Shown here piece after piece: positions 1 to 8,702 of a stretch of 64,000 bases of DNA. The DNA is from an uncultured Marinobacter sp. Lineage in GTDB: Bacteria > Pseudomonadota > Gammaproteobacteria > Pseudomonadales > Oleiphilaceae. Position 1 is the stretch's first letter, and every line of letters begins with the position of its first letter. The notes under the pieces are model-generated. The model did not search any database, was not told the DNA's origin, and saw only the letters and a list, made by a program, of their open reading frames with translations. The DNA is taken from contig NZ_CAMPJO010000008.1 of the NCBI RefSeq assembly GCF_946886895.1, forward strand, positions 62,001 to 126,000. The letters run 5' to 3'. Both the position numbers and the translations under genes were made by a program.

Positions 1-539
1 GGCTGACTCCCTTCACCACGCTGACCGGCGTGGGCATGCTGGCGGGCTACGCCCTGCTCGGATCGACCTGGCTGATCCTGAAAACCGAGGGCGAGTTGCA
101 GGCCTGGGCCTACCGGATCACCCTGCCTCTGCTGGCCACGGTGCTGGTGGTGTTTGGCATCATCAGCGTCTGGACACCGTTTGTGGACGACATGGTACGG
201 CAGCGCTGGTTCTCCAACCTCAGTGTCATCTGGATTCTGCCAGTACTGACCCTGCTCTGCGCCGGGCAGATCTACCGTTCCGTGCGCAAACGGTTTGAAG
301 GCATGCCCTTTGTGGCCACCATGGGGCTGTTTATCACAACCTACCTGGGGTTGCTGGTGAGTCGCTGGCCCTATGTGGTGCCACCGGATTACACGCTGTG
401 GGAGGCCTCATCCGCCTATGGGTCGCAGCTTTTCCTGCTACTGGGGCTGCTGTTCGTAATTCCCATTGTGCTCACCTACACCGCCTGGAGTTACTGGGTA
501 TTCCGGGGTAAGGTCCGGGCCGGAGAGGGTTACCACTAA
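1..539 (+). CDS. cydB: Cytochrome bd ubiquinol oxidase subunit II, C-terminal part
   Basis: This is the last roughly 178 codons of subunit II of the quinol-oxidising, oxygen-reducing bd-type terminal oxidase of the inner membrane. The start lies before the window; the frame is open from base 3. The first visible residues (LTPFTTLTGVG, then GYALLGSTWLI) are typical of the CydB core. Several hydrophobic helices follow, and the chain ends in a short polar tail after an aromatic helix ending YWVFRGKV. The stop codon is immediately followed by the start of cydD, which supports a cyd operon. I cannot see the heme-binding subunit CydA or any FNR/ArcA site because they would lie upstream of the window. 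Confidence 0.93.
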   Translation, partial: LTPFTTLTGVGMLAGYALLGSTWLILKTEGELQAWAYRITLPLLATVLVVFGIISVWTPFVDDMVRQRWFSNLSVIWILPVLTLLCAGQIYRSVRKRFEGMPFVATMGLFITTYLGLLVSRWPYVVPPDYTLWEASSAYGSQLFLLLGLLFVIPIVLTYTAWSYWVFRGKVRAGEGYH

Positions 540-2222
540 GTGGCCGAGGGGCAGAACGTCCGCCAATGGCTAGACGATTTGTGCCGTGGCAGCCGGCGCT
601 GGATACAGGGCACCATCGCCGCGGGCATTCTTGCGGCCATGGCAACCGTTGCGCAAATGGTGTTCCTCGCACGCATTGTCCACCTGGGAGTGATCGGGCA
701 GGCTCCCGTACAAACCTTGTCCCCCCTGTTCCTTGGCCTGGCGGTGTCGATCATCGTCCGTACCGGTGCCCAGGGCCTGCAAACCCGGCTTGCGGCCCGG
801 TGCAGTGAACAGGTGCGCCGCGACGCCCGCCGGCAATTACACCATCATTGGCAGTCCCTGGGCCCGGTTGAGCTTGGCAAACACTCCGCCGGTACCCTGG
901 CGCGGGAGTGGATCGATCACGTTGAAGCCCTGCACGGTTACTTTGCAAGGTTTCTGCCGCAGATGGCGCTGGCCACGCTGATTCCGTTGGGCATCCTGGC
1001 CCTGGTGTTTTACCTGGACTGGCTGGCCGGCGTTTTTCTGCTGCTTTCCGCCCCACTGATACCGCTGTTTATGGCACTGGTGGGCATGGGTGCCGAAACA
1101 CTGAATCAGAAGCATTTCAGAACCATCAGCCGGCTATCCGGCCAGTTTCTGGACAAGGTGCGGGGGCTGACGACGCTGCAGCTCTTCGGCCAGACCGAGG
1201 GTGCTGCCTCCTTGATTGCCTTGCGCTCAGACGGCTACCGGCAGATCACCATGAAGACACTCCGGGTGGCGTTTCTGTCGTCGGCCGTCCTCGAGTTCTT
1301 TTCCTCGGTCGCCATTGCCGTGGTGGCCATTTATATCGGTTTCGGTCTGCTCGGTTACATTGAATTCGGGCCGGCCCGGGAGCTGACGCTGTTTACCGGG
1401 CTTCTGATCCTGCTGCTGGCTCCGGAATTCTTTCAGCCCCTGCGCACGCTGTCCCAGCACTATCACGACCGGGCGGCGGCCATGGGAGCCGGTGCTGAAT
1501 TGCTGGCCCGGCTAAAATCATCGCCCACCCTCGCCAGCACACCGGCAACGCAAGCCAGCACCGCCATCCGGGGCCCTGAGTTTGATGGGATTCAACTCAC
1601 CGGTGTGTCTGTGCGCTACCAGTCATCCGAGCCAGTGTTCAGCCAGCTTTCGCTGACGTTCAGGCGGGGTGACGTTATTGCGCTGACCGGTCCCTCTGGT
1701 GGCGGTAAAACCACACTCCTGAATCTGATTGCCGGCTTCCTGCCTCCCGGAGAAGGCACGATTGAAGTGCTTGGCCGTTCCCCTGGCCATTCCGGTTTTG
1801 GCTGGTTGGGCCAGAAGGGCTTTCTGGTGCACGGTACCTGGGCTGACAACCTGCGACTGACCACGCCGGATGCCTCCGATGTGGCGATCGAGACAGCACT
1901 TCGCAGTGTCGGGCTCGGGGCGTTGCTGGACAGCCGCCCGGAAGGCATCAACAGTGCCGTCTCCGAGGACGGCCAGGGGCTGTCTGGCGGCCAGTCGCGG
2001 CGGCTGAGCCTGGCCCGTTTATTCGTGGCCGACTATGACCTGATTCTGCTGGACGAGCCCACTGCCGGGCTGGATGTTGATAGTGAAATCTTCGTACTGG
2101 AGGCGCTGCACAAGCTGGCGATGGCCGGCAAAACGCTGGTGTTCTCAAGCCATCACCATGCCTTGCTGACCCTGGCGAACCGGGTCCTGGTCGTGAGTGG
2201 CGGGGAGGTTCGTGATGCGTGA
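540..2222 (+). CDS. cydD: CydD, half of the CydDC ABC exporter
   Basis: A 560-residue type-I ABC half-transporter. It pairs with CydC to form the inner-membrane transporter needed to assemble cytochrome bd; it has been described as a cysteine/glutathione exporter and more recently linked to heme. The N-terminal half (about 20-310) carries the membrane helices. The C-terminal ATPase has Walker A (GPSGGGKTT), the signature LSGGQSRRLSLAR and Walker B (LILLDEPTAGLD). The start is a GTG directly after the cydB stop, so translation is probably coupled. The last eight bases overlap cydC. Neighbours and length match the family; the assignment as CydD rather than CydC rests on gene order and its Q-type signature. 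Confidence 0.92.
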   Translation: MAEGQNVRQWLDDLCRGSRRWIQGTIAAGILAAMATVAQMVFLARIVHLGVIGQAPVQTLSPLFLGLAVSIIVRTGAQGLQTRLAARCSEQVRRDARRQLHHHWQSLGPVELGKHSAGTLAREWIDHVEALHGYFARFLPQMALATLIPLGILALVFYLDWLAGVFLLLSAPLIPLFMALVGMGAETLNQKHFRTISRLSGQFLDKVRGLTTLQLFGQTEGAASLIALRSDGYRQITMKTLRVAFLSSAVLEFFSSVAIAVVAIYIGFGLLGYIEFGPARELTLFTGLLILLLAPEFFQPLRTLSQHYHDRAAAMGAGAELLARLKSSPTLASTPATQASTAIRGPEFDGIQLTGVSVRYQSSEPVFSQLSLTFRRGDVIALTGPSGGGKTTLLNLIAGFLPPGEGTIEVLGRSPGHSGFGWLGQKGFLVHGTWADNLRLTTPDASDVAIETALRSVGLGALLDSRPEGINSAVSEDGQGLSGGQSRRLSLARLFVADYDLILLDEPTAGLDVDSEIFVLEALHKLAMAGKTLVFSSHHHALLTLANRVLVVSGGEVRDA

Positions 2223-3840
2223 ACTGGCCCCCTGGCTGAGACTTATTTTTCGCCGCCCGGGTCGGCTGATTGTCGGTGGCGCACTCATTCTCATCACGCT
2301 GCTGTCTGGCATCAGTCTCCTGGCCCTGTCAGGCTGGTTTATTACCGAAACAGCCCTGGTTGGCTTGCTGCTCGGTGCCGGTGCTGCTGCATCCATCAAC
2401 CTGTACGTGCCCGGCGGTGGCATCCGGTTCTTCGCCATTGCCCGCACCGTATCCCGATATCTGGAACGTGTGTACAACCATGACACCGTGCTGCGGCTGC
2501 TCACCGATATCCGGGTCGCCCTGTTCCGGAAACTCGCGGCCACGGCCCGCCGGGACCGACCGGGCCTGACCGGTGCCCAGTGGCTGTCGCGACTGACCAG
2601 TGACGTCGACGCGCTGGACACCCTTTACCTGCGCCTGATTGCGCCAACCGCGCTGGCGGCGTTGGCCACATTACTGATCCTGCTCACCTGCGGGTGGCTG
2701 TTCGATGGCACCACAGCCCTGGCGGTGGCCGGTTTTCTCGGCGCCGGACTGGTGGTCGCCACCCTGGCCTGTTATTGGCGCACACAGCCCCTGGCCTCAC
2801 GGCAGAGCGACCGCCAGGAAGCATTGCGAACCGCTGTGATCGAGCACCTGGAGGGGTTTTCCGAACTCACGGCAGCGGGGCGTACCGGCAAACATGCGGC
2901 CTGGTTGCTGCGCCAGGCCCACCAGGTGACTGGCAATCAGGCGAAAATCGATACTCGTGCAGGCTGGCACGAGGCCGTTACCCACGGCCTGATCAATCTT
3001 GCCGCCGCCGTTGCACTCTGGGCGGGATTGAGTCTGTACCAGAGCGGTGCGGTGTCGGGCCCGGTGCTGGTGCTGCTACCCATCGCCCTGCTGGGGCTGG
3101 CGGAAGCCTACGCTGCCCTCCCCGCGGCCTTTGCCAGGCTTGGCGCGGTTCAGTCATCCGCGGCCCGTCTCAACAACGATTGTGTTGGCCCTGAAACGCC
3201 CGCCAACCCCCGGTTTCCGTCGTCCGAATCCTTGCCGGGTGGCATCGCGCTGGTGGCTTCGGATCTGTCCGTGCGATACCCGGGCCACTCGCCGGTGCTC
3301 ACTCACTTTGACCTCCAGGTAGGTGTGGCTGAGCGATTAGGTGTCGTCGGAGACTCGGGCAGCGGCAAGTCGTCCCTGGCGGACACCTTCGCCGGCTTGC
3401 TGACTCCGGCCCATGGCGAGGTGAATGCATGCTTTTGTGCTTACCTGACCCAGCAGACCGTGATTTTCAACGATACCCTCAGAGCCAACCTGGCACTGGC
3501 GAGACCAGCGGCAACGGATACGGAATTGTGGCGGGTACTGGAACTGGTCGAACTGGCAGATGCGTTCCGCAAAAGGCCTGAGGGCCTGGACAACTGGCTG
3601 GGTGTCGGTGGCAGTGAGCTGTCCGGTGGCGAAGCCCGGCGGGTAGCGCTGGCACGGGTGCTGTTGAGTCCGGCACCGCTGGTGCTACTGGACGAGCCCT
3701 TTACCGGCCTGGATCCGGCATTGAGAGAGCGGATTTCCGGGCGCCTGGACACCTGGTTCGAAGGCAAGGCAGTGATCGCCCTGGCCCACGGGCCGGATGC
3801 CCTTCCGGGCACCGACCGCGTGATACACCTGACGGGATAA
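2215..3840 (+). CDS. cydC: CydC, half of the CydDC ABC exporter
   Basis: A 541-residue ABC half-transporter that partners CydD. I chose the ATG at 2215 over an upstream GTG (2197) because a GGGGAGG ribosome site lies about seven bases before it and MRELAPWL is a typical CydC beginning. Membrane helices fill the first 300 residues. The nucleotide-binding domain shows Walker A (GDSGSGKSS), signature LSGGEARRVALARV and Walker B (LVLLDEPFTGLD). It overlaps cydD by eight bases and ends the operon visible here; the next gene is on the other strand only seven bases away, with no obvious terminator between. Confidence 0.92.
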   Translation: MRELAPWLRLIFRRPGRLIVGGALILITLLSGISLLALSGWFITETALVGLLLGAGAAASINLYVPGGGIRFFAIARTVSRYLERVYNHDTVLRLLTDIRVALFRKLAATARRDRPGLTGAQWLSRLTSDVDALDTLYLRLIAPTALAALATLLILLTCGWLFDGTTALAVAGFLGAGLVVATLACYWRTQPLASRQSDRQEALRTAVIEHLEGFSELTAAGRTGKHAAWLLRQAHQVTGNQAKIDTRAGWHEAVTHGLINLAAAVALWAGLSLYQSGAVSGPVLVLLPIALLGLAEAYAALPAAFARLGAVQSSAARLNNDCVGPETPANPRFPSSESLPGGIALVASDLSVRYPGHSPVLTHFDLQVGVAERLGVVGDSGSGKSSLADTFAGLLTPAHGEVNACFCAYLTQQTVIFNDTLRANLALARPAATDTELWRVLELVELADAFRKRPEGLDNWLGVGGSELSGGEARRVALARVLLSPAPLVLLDEPFTGLDPALRERISGRLDTWFEGKAVIALAHGPDALPGTDRVIHLTG

Positions 3841-3847
3841 CCTGGTT

Positions 3848-5089
3848 TTAGCGAGTCTCAACTACCTCAAAGGCCAGTCCCGCCTTACTTGTCAGGCGCT
3901 CCATCAGGGCGCCATCCAGCAGCGATGCCGGCGTCCAGAAACCACCGGGTTTATCCGCCGGCACATCGAAGGCCAGGCACATGCCAGCCTCACCCAGCAT
4001 TTTCCCGGTAGAGCCATACCCCGGGTCCCGGTCGCCGGTTACCTTGGTGATCAGGGTCTTGCCATCTTCGGTACGCCCCACAAAACGCAGGTCGTAGAAA
4101 CCGGCGGCCTGGGCTTCCGGGCTGGGCCCCTCGCCCGGCTGCGGCACAAACTTGCCGACCAGCCAGCGTGTGGGCCTGATGGCAGAGGCGGTGAAGAAGG
4201 CAGCCAGGCCTGCGGTTATGCCGTAGGCCGCCAAACGGCCCTTGGTGCCGCGGCCGGTCATCATGGCTTCATCGTAGGTGAATTCCTGGCCGTACCGGGC
4301 GCTTTGCAAGGCATTGGACCGGTGCACGATCCGGGTGTTGATGGCTCCCATGACAAACGGCGCCAGCCAGACGTTAAAGGTTTTATCGTACTCCGCGCCC
4401 TTCAGGCTTGGCTGACGTGCTTTTGAGCGATGCTCTGGCGGACAGATGGAGAACGGATTGGCCAGTTCCTTGCGAAGTTGCGGATCCGCAGCCGCCTCCC
4501 GGGCCACATTCATCATGGACGCCACGGTGCCACCGGAAAACTCCCCCTTCGCAACCTTGACCCGCATGCGCACGTCCCGACACGGGGCTCCGAGCATCTC
4601 CTCAGCCTTCTGCTGCAGGAACCACACCCCCATGTCAGATGGGATAGAGTCAAAACCACAGCAGTGCACAACTCTTGCGCCGGAAGACGTCGCCTCTTCT
4701 TCGTAGCGTTCCACCATCTTGCGAATCCACTGCACTTCGCCAGTCAGATCGCAGTAATCGGTGCCGGAGCGGACGCAGGCCTGTACCAGTGGTTCGCCAT
4801 AGAGTGCGTAAGGGCCCACGGTGGATATGACCAACCGCGTCTCCAGGCACATGGCGCGCAGCGCGTTTTCATCGGCGGCATCGGCAATGATCACCGGAAG
4901 CCTGCGGGCACCCTCCCCCAGCTGGTTTTTCAGCGTGTCCAGTTTGGTGGACGAACGGCCGGCAATGGCCCAGCGCACGGATTTGCCGACACCGTAGGTT
5001 TCCAGCAGGTAACGGGTGAGAATCTGGCCAACAAAACTGGTGGCACCGAACACCACCAGGTCATAGGCTGTTTCAGCAGGTTTGGTCAT
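3848..5089 (-). CDS. Saccharopine dehydrogenase-like NAD(P)-binding oxidoreductase
   Basis: A 413-residue protein of the saccharopine dehydrogenase NADP-binding superfamily, in the branch that includes mycobacterial trans-acting enoyl reductases. The N-terminal Rossmann fold is clear: YDLVVFGATSFVGQ at about 9-22, followed by WAIAGRSSTKL. A conserved stretch VVHCCGFDSIPSDMG lies near 140-155, as in this family. A hydrophobic segment around 300 (AYGITAGLAAFF) may touch the membrane. Real saccharopine dehydrogenase activity is unlikely; an oxidoreductase acting on lipids or acyl chains is possible but not shown. A small membrane-protein gene lies 32 bases upstream on the same strand and is probably co-transcribed. 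Confidence 0.82.
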   Translation of the reverse strand: MTKPAETAYDLVVFGATSFVGQILTRYLLETYGVGKSVRWAIAGRSSTKLDTLKNQLGEGARRLPVIIADAADENALRAMCLETRLVISTVGPYALYGEPLVQACVRSGTDYCDLTGEVQWIRKMVERYEEEATSSGARVVHCCGFDSIPSDMGVWFLQQKAEEMLGAPCRDVRMRVKVAKGEFSGGTVASMMNVAREAAADPQLRKELANPFSICPPEHRSKARQPSLKGAEYDKTFNVWLAPFVMGAINTRIVHRSNALQSARYGQEFTYDEAMMTGRGTKGRLAAYGITAGLAAFFTASAIRPTRWLVGKFVPQPGEGPSPEAQAAGFYDLRFVGRTEDGKTLITKVTGDRDPGYGSTGKMLGEAGMCLAFDVPADKPGGFWTPASLLDGALMERLTSKAGLAFEVVETR

Positions 5090-5121
5090 TACGTATCCTT
5101 AGCAGACAAAAAGTGTCGACA

Positions 5122-5538
5122 TTAACGGGGGCGGCTGAGGGATCTTGCCCCCATCAGCGCCATGAACACTGCCACGCCCAGGCCCCAGAAGCCATTCAGG
5201 ATCAGGCCGCCGACCCAGGTCTGGGCCGAGACATCCAGCGCCTTGAGCGGGAACACCACAAGCATGGCACCGGCGGTTGGACCAATGGCGCCCACTACCA
5301 CGTGACCAAGCCAGAACATGACACCGCTACGGCGCCCCAACAGCAACCACAGTACCATGCCCCACAGACCACCAAAGAACGCCAGTGACACTACCGCCGG
5401 AACACCCAGTGGCGCGACCGGTGTCAGACTGAACGGTGCCATGGGCACCACGCTGCCCAGGTAAAACAGACCCAACAGCCCCTGATGAAAGAGCAGCGTC
5501 GCGAGAAAGCCACTTGCAAATGCCTTGAGCCAAATCAT
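5122..5538 (-). CDS. Small four-helix membrane protein, function unknown
   Basis: A 138-residue, very hydrophobic protein with about four predicted membrane segments (near residues 8-30, 45-68, 75-97 and 108-130) and a short basic tail. I do not recognise a named family. It begins with an ATG preceded by GAGGAAGG, a good ribosome site. It lies 32 bases upstream of the saccharopine-dehydrogenase-like gene in the same direction, so the two probably form a small operon and the protein may anchor or assist that reductase; this is inference from position only. Confidence 0.75.
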   Translation of the reverse strand: MIWLKAFASGFLATLLFHQGLLGLFYLGSVVPMAPFSLTPVAPLGVPAVVSLAFFGGLWGMVLWLLLGRRSGVMFWLGHVVVGAIGPTAGAMLVVFPLKALDVSAQTWVGGLILNGFWGLGVAVFMALMGARSLSRPR

Positions 5539-5744
5539 AAGCCTTCCTCTTTGAGCGGAATAATCAACTTTAACTCATTGATTCTGCGTACAGCAGCGTT
5601 CAGCTGCAAGCAATATTACCGAATTTGGGCGCCGGTTCCGCTTTCCCGGGAATCCTGTGAAAACCGTCGTCACGGCCAATCGATTGTCATGGGTAATCGG
5701 TCACACTGACTGTTAAAGACCCACCAACGCTCCGGAGGCATCCC

Positions 5745-6074
5745 TTGGTTACCGTGTTACTGATCTTAAGCCTGTTCCTGGCCCTGTTCAGTGGCTTTCT
5801 CTGCTGGCAGGTACTGGAGCAACGTAAAGTGATCGCGCAGATGATGGAGCGGGAGGATGTTCCTGAGACCAACCGGGAACCCGAGCTCGTGCTCACGTTG
5901 CGCGTACTGGACCCGATCGCCTTGGCAAAGCGGGAATCCCGTTCAGCCCGGGTATTGGCTGACAGGCTGCCAGTGATGGTTCGAAAAATGGTCTATCAGG
6001 AAGTGATGAAGGAGCTGGAGGAAGAGCTGGCAGAACGCGACATCAATGTGGAAATGCACATAGAATACCGCTGA
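5745..6074 (+). CDS. Small membrane-anchored protein, function unknown
   Basis: A 109-residue protein with one N-terminal hydrophobic segment (residues 3-24) followed by a soluble charged part rich in glutamate and arginine, including an acidic helix (KELEEELAERDINVEM) at the end. No family recognised. The start is taken as TTG at 5745 because a CGGAGG ribosome site lies six bases before it; a GTG at 5754 is the alternative. It is followed 15 bases later by another single-helix protein on the same strand, and the pair ends at a strong terminator, so they look like a two-gene operon. Confidence 0.65.
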   Translation: MVTVLLILSLFLALFSGFLCWQVLEQRKVIAQMMEREDVPETNREPELVLTLRVLDPIALAKRESRSARVLADRLPVMVRKMVYQEVMKELEEELAERDINVEMHIEYR

Positions 6075-6089
6075 TACGGGAGGCTGATC

Positions 6090-6545
6090 ATGAACTTATG
6101 GGCTGTTATCCCGACTGTTGCACTGCTTCTGGGGAGCTCCGCCTTGCTGGGCCTGGCCTATCGGGAAATGCTGTTCGCGCGCCGTCAACTGCGGATACTC
6201 AATGCGCAGCGTATGGCTGCCTCCAGTGCCATCCAGAAAAGCCGGATGGACCTGCTGGAAGTCCGTAACCGTGCCAGGTTGCTGGAAGATACGGTGTCTG
6301 GCGGCGCCAGCGCCGTTGAAAAAGTTCACAGGGCGATCTCGAACACCACCTTTGGCCTGATTGACCTGTTTTCCCGTGACGACGAATTCCGGAAAAGCAC
6401 ACAAAAGGCCCGGGAAACCCACGACCAGACCAGCCAGCAGATTTACCGCACGGTACGCACAACCAACCGTGCACTGCACATTCTTGCGGACACCCTGATT
6501 CTCAGCAAGGCCGAGAAACGGATCGTGTCAAAATCGCGAAAATAG
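6090..6545 (+). CDS. Membrane-anchored coiled-coil-like protein, function unknown
   Basis: A 151-residue protein with an N-terminal membrane helix (about 5-27) and then a long, mostly helical cytoplasmic or periplasmic part with repeated charged and polar residues (AIQKSRMDLLEVRNRARLL) that looks able to form a coiled coil. No known domain recognised. It has a GGGAGG ribosome site about seven bases before the ATG. It lies directly after the other small membrane protein and ends five bases before a bidirectional terminator. Together the two resemble a small envelope module of unknown role. Confidence 0.72.
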   Translation: MNLWAVIPTVALLLGSSALLGLAYREMLFARRQLRILNAQRMAASSAIQKSRMDLLEVRNRARLLEDTVSGGASAVEKVHRAISNTTFGLIDLFSRDDEFRKSTQKARETHDQTSQQIYRTVRTTNRALHILADTLILSKAEKRIVSKSRK

Positions 6546-6550
6546 CTCAA

Positions 6551-6580
6551 AAAAAAGACACCCGGAGGTGTCTTTTTTTT
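6551..6580. terminator. Bidirectional rho-independent terminator
   Basis: An AAAAAAGACACC arm, a CGGA loop and a GGTGTCTTTTTT arm form a perfect 12-pair hairpin with A and T tracts on both sides. It sits between the plus-strand membrane-protein pair and the minus-strand etfBA, so it can stop transcription from both. Confidence 0.9.
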
Positions 6581-6594
6581 GGTTTGCCAGAAAG

Positions 6595-7536
6595 TTACAG
6601 GACTTTCTTAAGCTCTTCCTCAAGTTGCGGCACCGCTTCGAACAGATCCGCGACCAGGCCGTAATCGGCCACCTGGAAGATCGGCGCTTCTTCGTCCTTG
6701 TTGATCGCCACGATCACCTTGGAGTCAGACATGCCGGCCAGGTGCTGGATGGCACCGGAGATGCCAACGGCGATGTACAGCTGCGGCGCCACGATCTTGC
6801 CGGTCTGGCCCACCTGCATGTCGTTGGGCACGAAGCCGGCGTCGACGGCGGCACGGGAAGCACCCACCGCAGCGCCCAGCAGATCCGCAACCTGCTCCAG
6901 CATCTTGAAATTGTCGCCGTTCTGCATGCCCCGGCCACCAGACACCACGATGCCGGCACTGGCCAGGTCCGGACGATCCGATTTGGCCAGCGCTTCGCTG
7001 ACGAAGCTGGACAGGCCCGCGTCCTTCACCACGTCCAGTTGCTCAACGGCGGCGGAACCGCCTTCAGCGGCCACAGGGTCAAAGGCGGTCGGACGAACCG
7101 TGATCACCTTGATGCTGTCGCTGGATTTAACCGTGGCAATGGCGTTACCGGCGTAGATCGGGCGCACGAAGGTGTCGTCGGACTCGACCCGCATGATGTC
7201 GGATACCTGGGCAACGTCCAGCAGTGCGGCAACCCGTGGCATGAAATCCTTGCCCACCGTACCCGCGGCGGCCAGGATATGGCTGTAGCTCTTACCAATC
7301 TCGGCCACCAGCTCACCCAGGTTCTCACCCAGGAAGTGGCCATACGCGGCGTTGTCGGCAACCAGCACCTTGTTCACGCCTTCGGCCTTGGCCGCGGCGT
7401 CGCCTACCGCCCCGCAATTCTCGCCAGCAACCAGCACGTCGATATCACCACCGATGGCCTTGGCCGCCGCGACTACGTTCAGGGTCGCCTGTTTCAGGCT
7501 GCTGTTGTCGTGTTCAGCAATTACAAGGATGCTCAT
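6595..7536 (-). CDS. etfA: Electron transfer flavoprotein, alpha subunit
   Basis: A 313-residue FAD-binding alpha subunit. With EtfB it takes electrons from acyl-CoA dehydrogenases and passes them to ETF-ubiquinone oxidoreductase. The C-terminal FAD domain shows VVSGGRGMQ, then [25 protein letters not shown], then [15 protein letters not shown] and [12 protein letters not shown], all classical EtfA signatures. Length is normal. The ATG directly abuts the etfB stop codon with no gap, giving an etfBA operon, and it ends at a strong terminator. Its functional partner, the quinone reductase, is encoded divergently about 400 bases upstream of etfB. Confidence 0.96.
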   Translation of the reverse strand: MSILVIAEHDNSSLKQATLNVVAAAKAIGGDIDVLVAGENCGAVGDAAAKAEGVNKVLVADNAAYGHFLGENLGELVAEIGKSYSHILAAAGTVGKDFMPRVAALLDVAQVSDIMRVESDDTFVRPIYAGNAIATVKSSDSIKVITVRPTAFDPVAAEGGSAAVEQLDVVKDAGLSSFVSEALAKSDRPDLASAGIVVSGGRGMQNGDNFKMLEQVADLLGAAVGASRAAVDAGFVPNDMQVGQTGKIVAPQLYIAVGISGAIQHLAGMSDSKVIVAINKDEEAPIFQVADYGLVADLFEAVPQLEEELKKVL

Positions 7537-8286
7537 TCAGATCACCTTCGCTTCGTTCTTCAGTTTGTCGACCAGCTCGGCTACGTCTGCGACCTTGACA
7601 CCCGCCTGACGGGCAGCAGGCGCTTCCACTTTCAGAGTGGCAAGGCGCGGTGCGATGTCGATACCCAGGTCCGCCGGGCTCATGTTGTCCAGCGGCTTCT
7701 TCTTGGCCTTCATGATGTTCGGCAGGGATGCGTAACGCGGCTCGTTCAACCGCAGGTCAGTGGTGACAACAGCCGGGAGGTTCAGGGAAACGGTCATCAG
7801 ACCACCGTCGACCTCACGGGTAACGTTGACCTTGTCACCGTCAACCACCACTTCCGACGCAAAGGTGCCCTGGCCCATCCCGGTCAGCGCGGCCAGCATC
7901 TGGCCGGTCTGGTTGTTGTCGGAATCGATGGACTGTTTGCCGAGGATAACCAGCTTCGGCTCTTCCTTTTCAACAACCGCCTTCAGCAGCTTGGCCGCTT
8001 CGAGAGACTGAACCTCGTCGTCGGTTTCAACGTGGATACCCCGGTCGGCGCCCAGTGCCAGAGCGGTACGGATCTGCTCCTGAGCGGCCTTCGGGCCGAT
8101 GGACACCACCACGATTTCACTGGCAACCCCCTTCTCCTTCAGGCGAACCGCTTCTTCAACCGCGATTTCGCAGAACGGGTTCATTGCCATCTTGACGTTG
8201 GCGAGATCAACGCCGGTGTTGTCCGGCTTGACGCGCACCTTTACGTTGTAGTCGATTACTCGTTTTACAGCGACCAGAACCTTCAT
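7537..8286 (-). CDS. etfB: Electron transfer flavoprotein, beta subunit
   Basis: A 249-residue beta subunit, AMP-binding partner of EtfA. It begins [19 protein letters not shown] and contains [11 protein letters not shown], then GADRGIHV and the recognition-loop region [22 protein letters not shown] in separate stretches, all typical of EtfB. A GAGGAA ribosome site precedes the ATG. First gene of etfBA; transcription should start in the shared control region with the divergent ETF-QO gene. Confidence 0.96.
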   Translation of the reverse strand: MKVLVAVKRVIDYNVKVRVKPDNTGVDLANVKMAMNPFCEIAVEEAVRLKEKGVASEIVVVSIGPKAAQEQIRTALALGADRGIHVETDDEVQSLEAAKLLKAVVEKEEPKLVILGKQSIDSDNNQTGQMLAALTGMGQGTFASEVVVDGDKVNVTREVDGGLMTVSLNLPAVVTTDLRLNEPRYASLPNIMKAKKKPLDNMSPADLGIDIAPRLATLKVEAPAARQAGVKVADVAELVDKLKNEAKVI

Positions 8287-8531
8287 AGATTCCTCGTTCT
8301 TCTACGATGGGTTTAATGACTTGCAATCCTCACGCGGGGCCTGCGGTCACGGCGACCTAATACTGCAGGCAAAGGCAAAATGGGTCAATAGTCCCACCCG
8401 ACGCGCCAGGAGTGCTTTCAAAGCCAATGGACCGGTGTTGACTCGGCCTGGCTGTGAGACGATACTAAAAATCGCCTCAAAACACACGTTGTTTCGGTGC
8501 ACCACTACAATGCCAAAGGAACGCCTGAATT

Positions 8532-8551
8532 TCAAACAAACGTTTGTTTGA
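8532..8551. promoter_or_regulatory. Perfect 20-base palindrome, likely PsrA/TetR-type operator
   Basis: TCAAACAAACGTTTGTTTGA reads the same on both strands. CAAAC/GTTTG half sites are characteristic of PsrA, the fatty-acid-responsive TetR-family regulator of beta-oxidation and etf genes in Pseudomonas and Shewanella. The spacing of half sites here (zero or eight bases) is not identical to the Pseudomonas consensus as I remember it, so the regulator is an inference. It overlaps the -35 of a possible rightward promoter, which would suit repression. Confidence 0.6.
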
Positions 8552-8571
8552 TTATTCAAATACGGTATCCT
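8544..8571 (+). promoter_or_regulatory. Possible promoter for the ETF-QO gene
   Basis: TTGTTT (8544-8549) and TATCCT (8566-8571) are separated by 16 bases. Both boxes are imperfect. The -35 lies inside the palindrome, so a bound repressor would block RNA polymerase. Low confidence because only partial matches are seen. Confidence 0.3.
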
Positions 8572-8702
8572 TTTCTGTACAGAAGTCGGTGTGGTCGGCT
8601 TCGGGCGGTCGTCTGACGGCGCGTTTGCCGGTATGATGATGCCCCTGAATTATCTGCCTGCGGGCACACAATATCCATTAAAAGAAGCTTGAGGAGACCA
8701 AC

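Larger units (their letters stand above)
8287..8702. promoter_or_regulatory. Divergent control region between etfBA and ETF-QO
   Basis: A 416-base stretch without a convincing gene separates etfB (leftward) from the ETF-QO gene (rightward). It contains the perfect palindrome at 8532-8551, described separately, and a possible rightward promoter overlapping it. The 3-prime part up to 8702 ends with a GAGGAG ribosome site for the ETF-QO gene. I found no clear leftward promoter by eye. Short open frames in this region lack ribosome sites and look spurious. Confidence 0.7.

Noticed and set aside
6568..8316. Open frame of 582 codons on the plus strand, opposite etfBA
   Set aside because: It is the complement of two clearly real genes; the frame stays open because of high GC third positions. 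Composition is histidine- and glycine-rich with no known domain.
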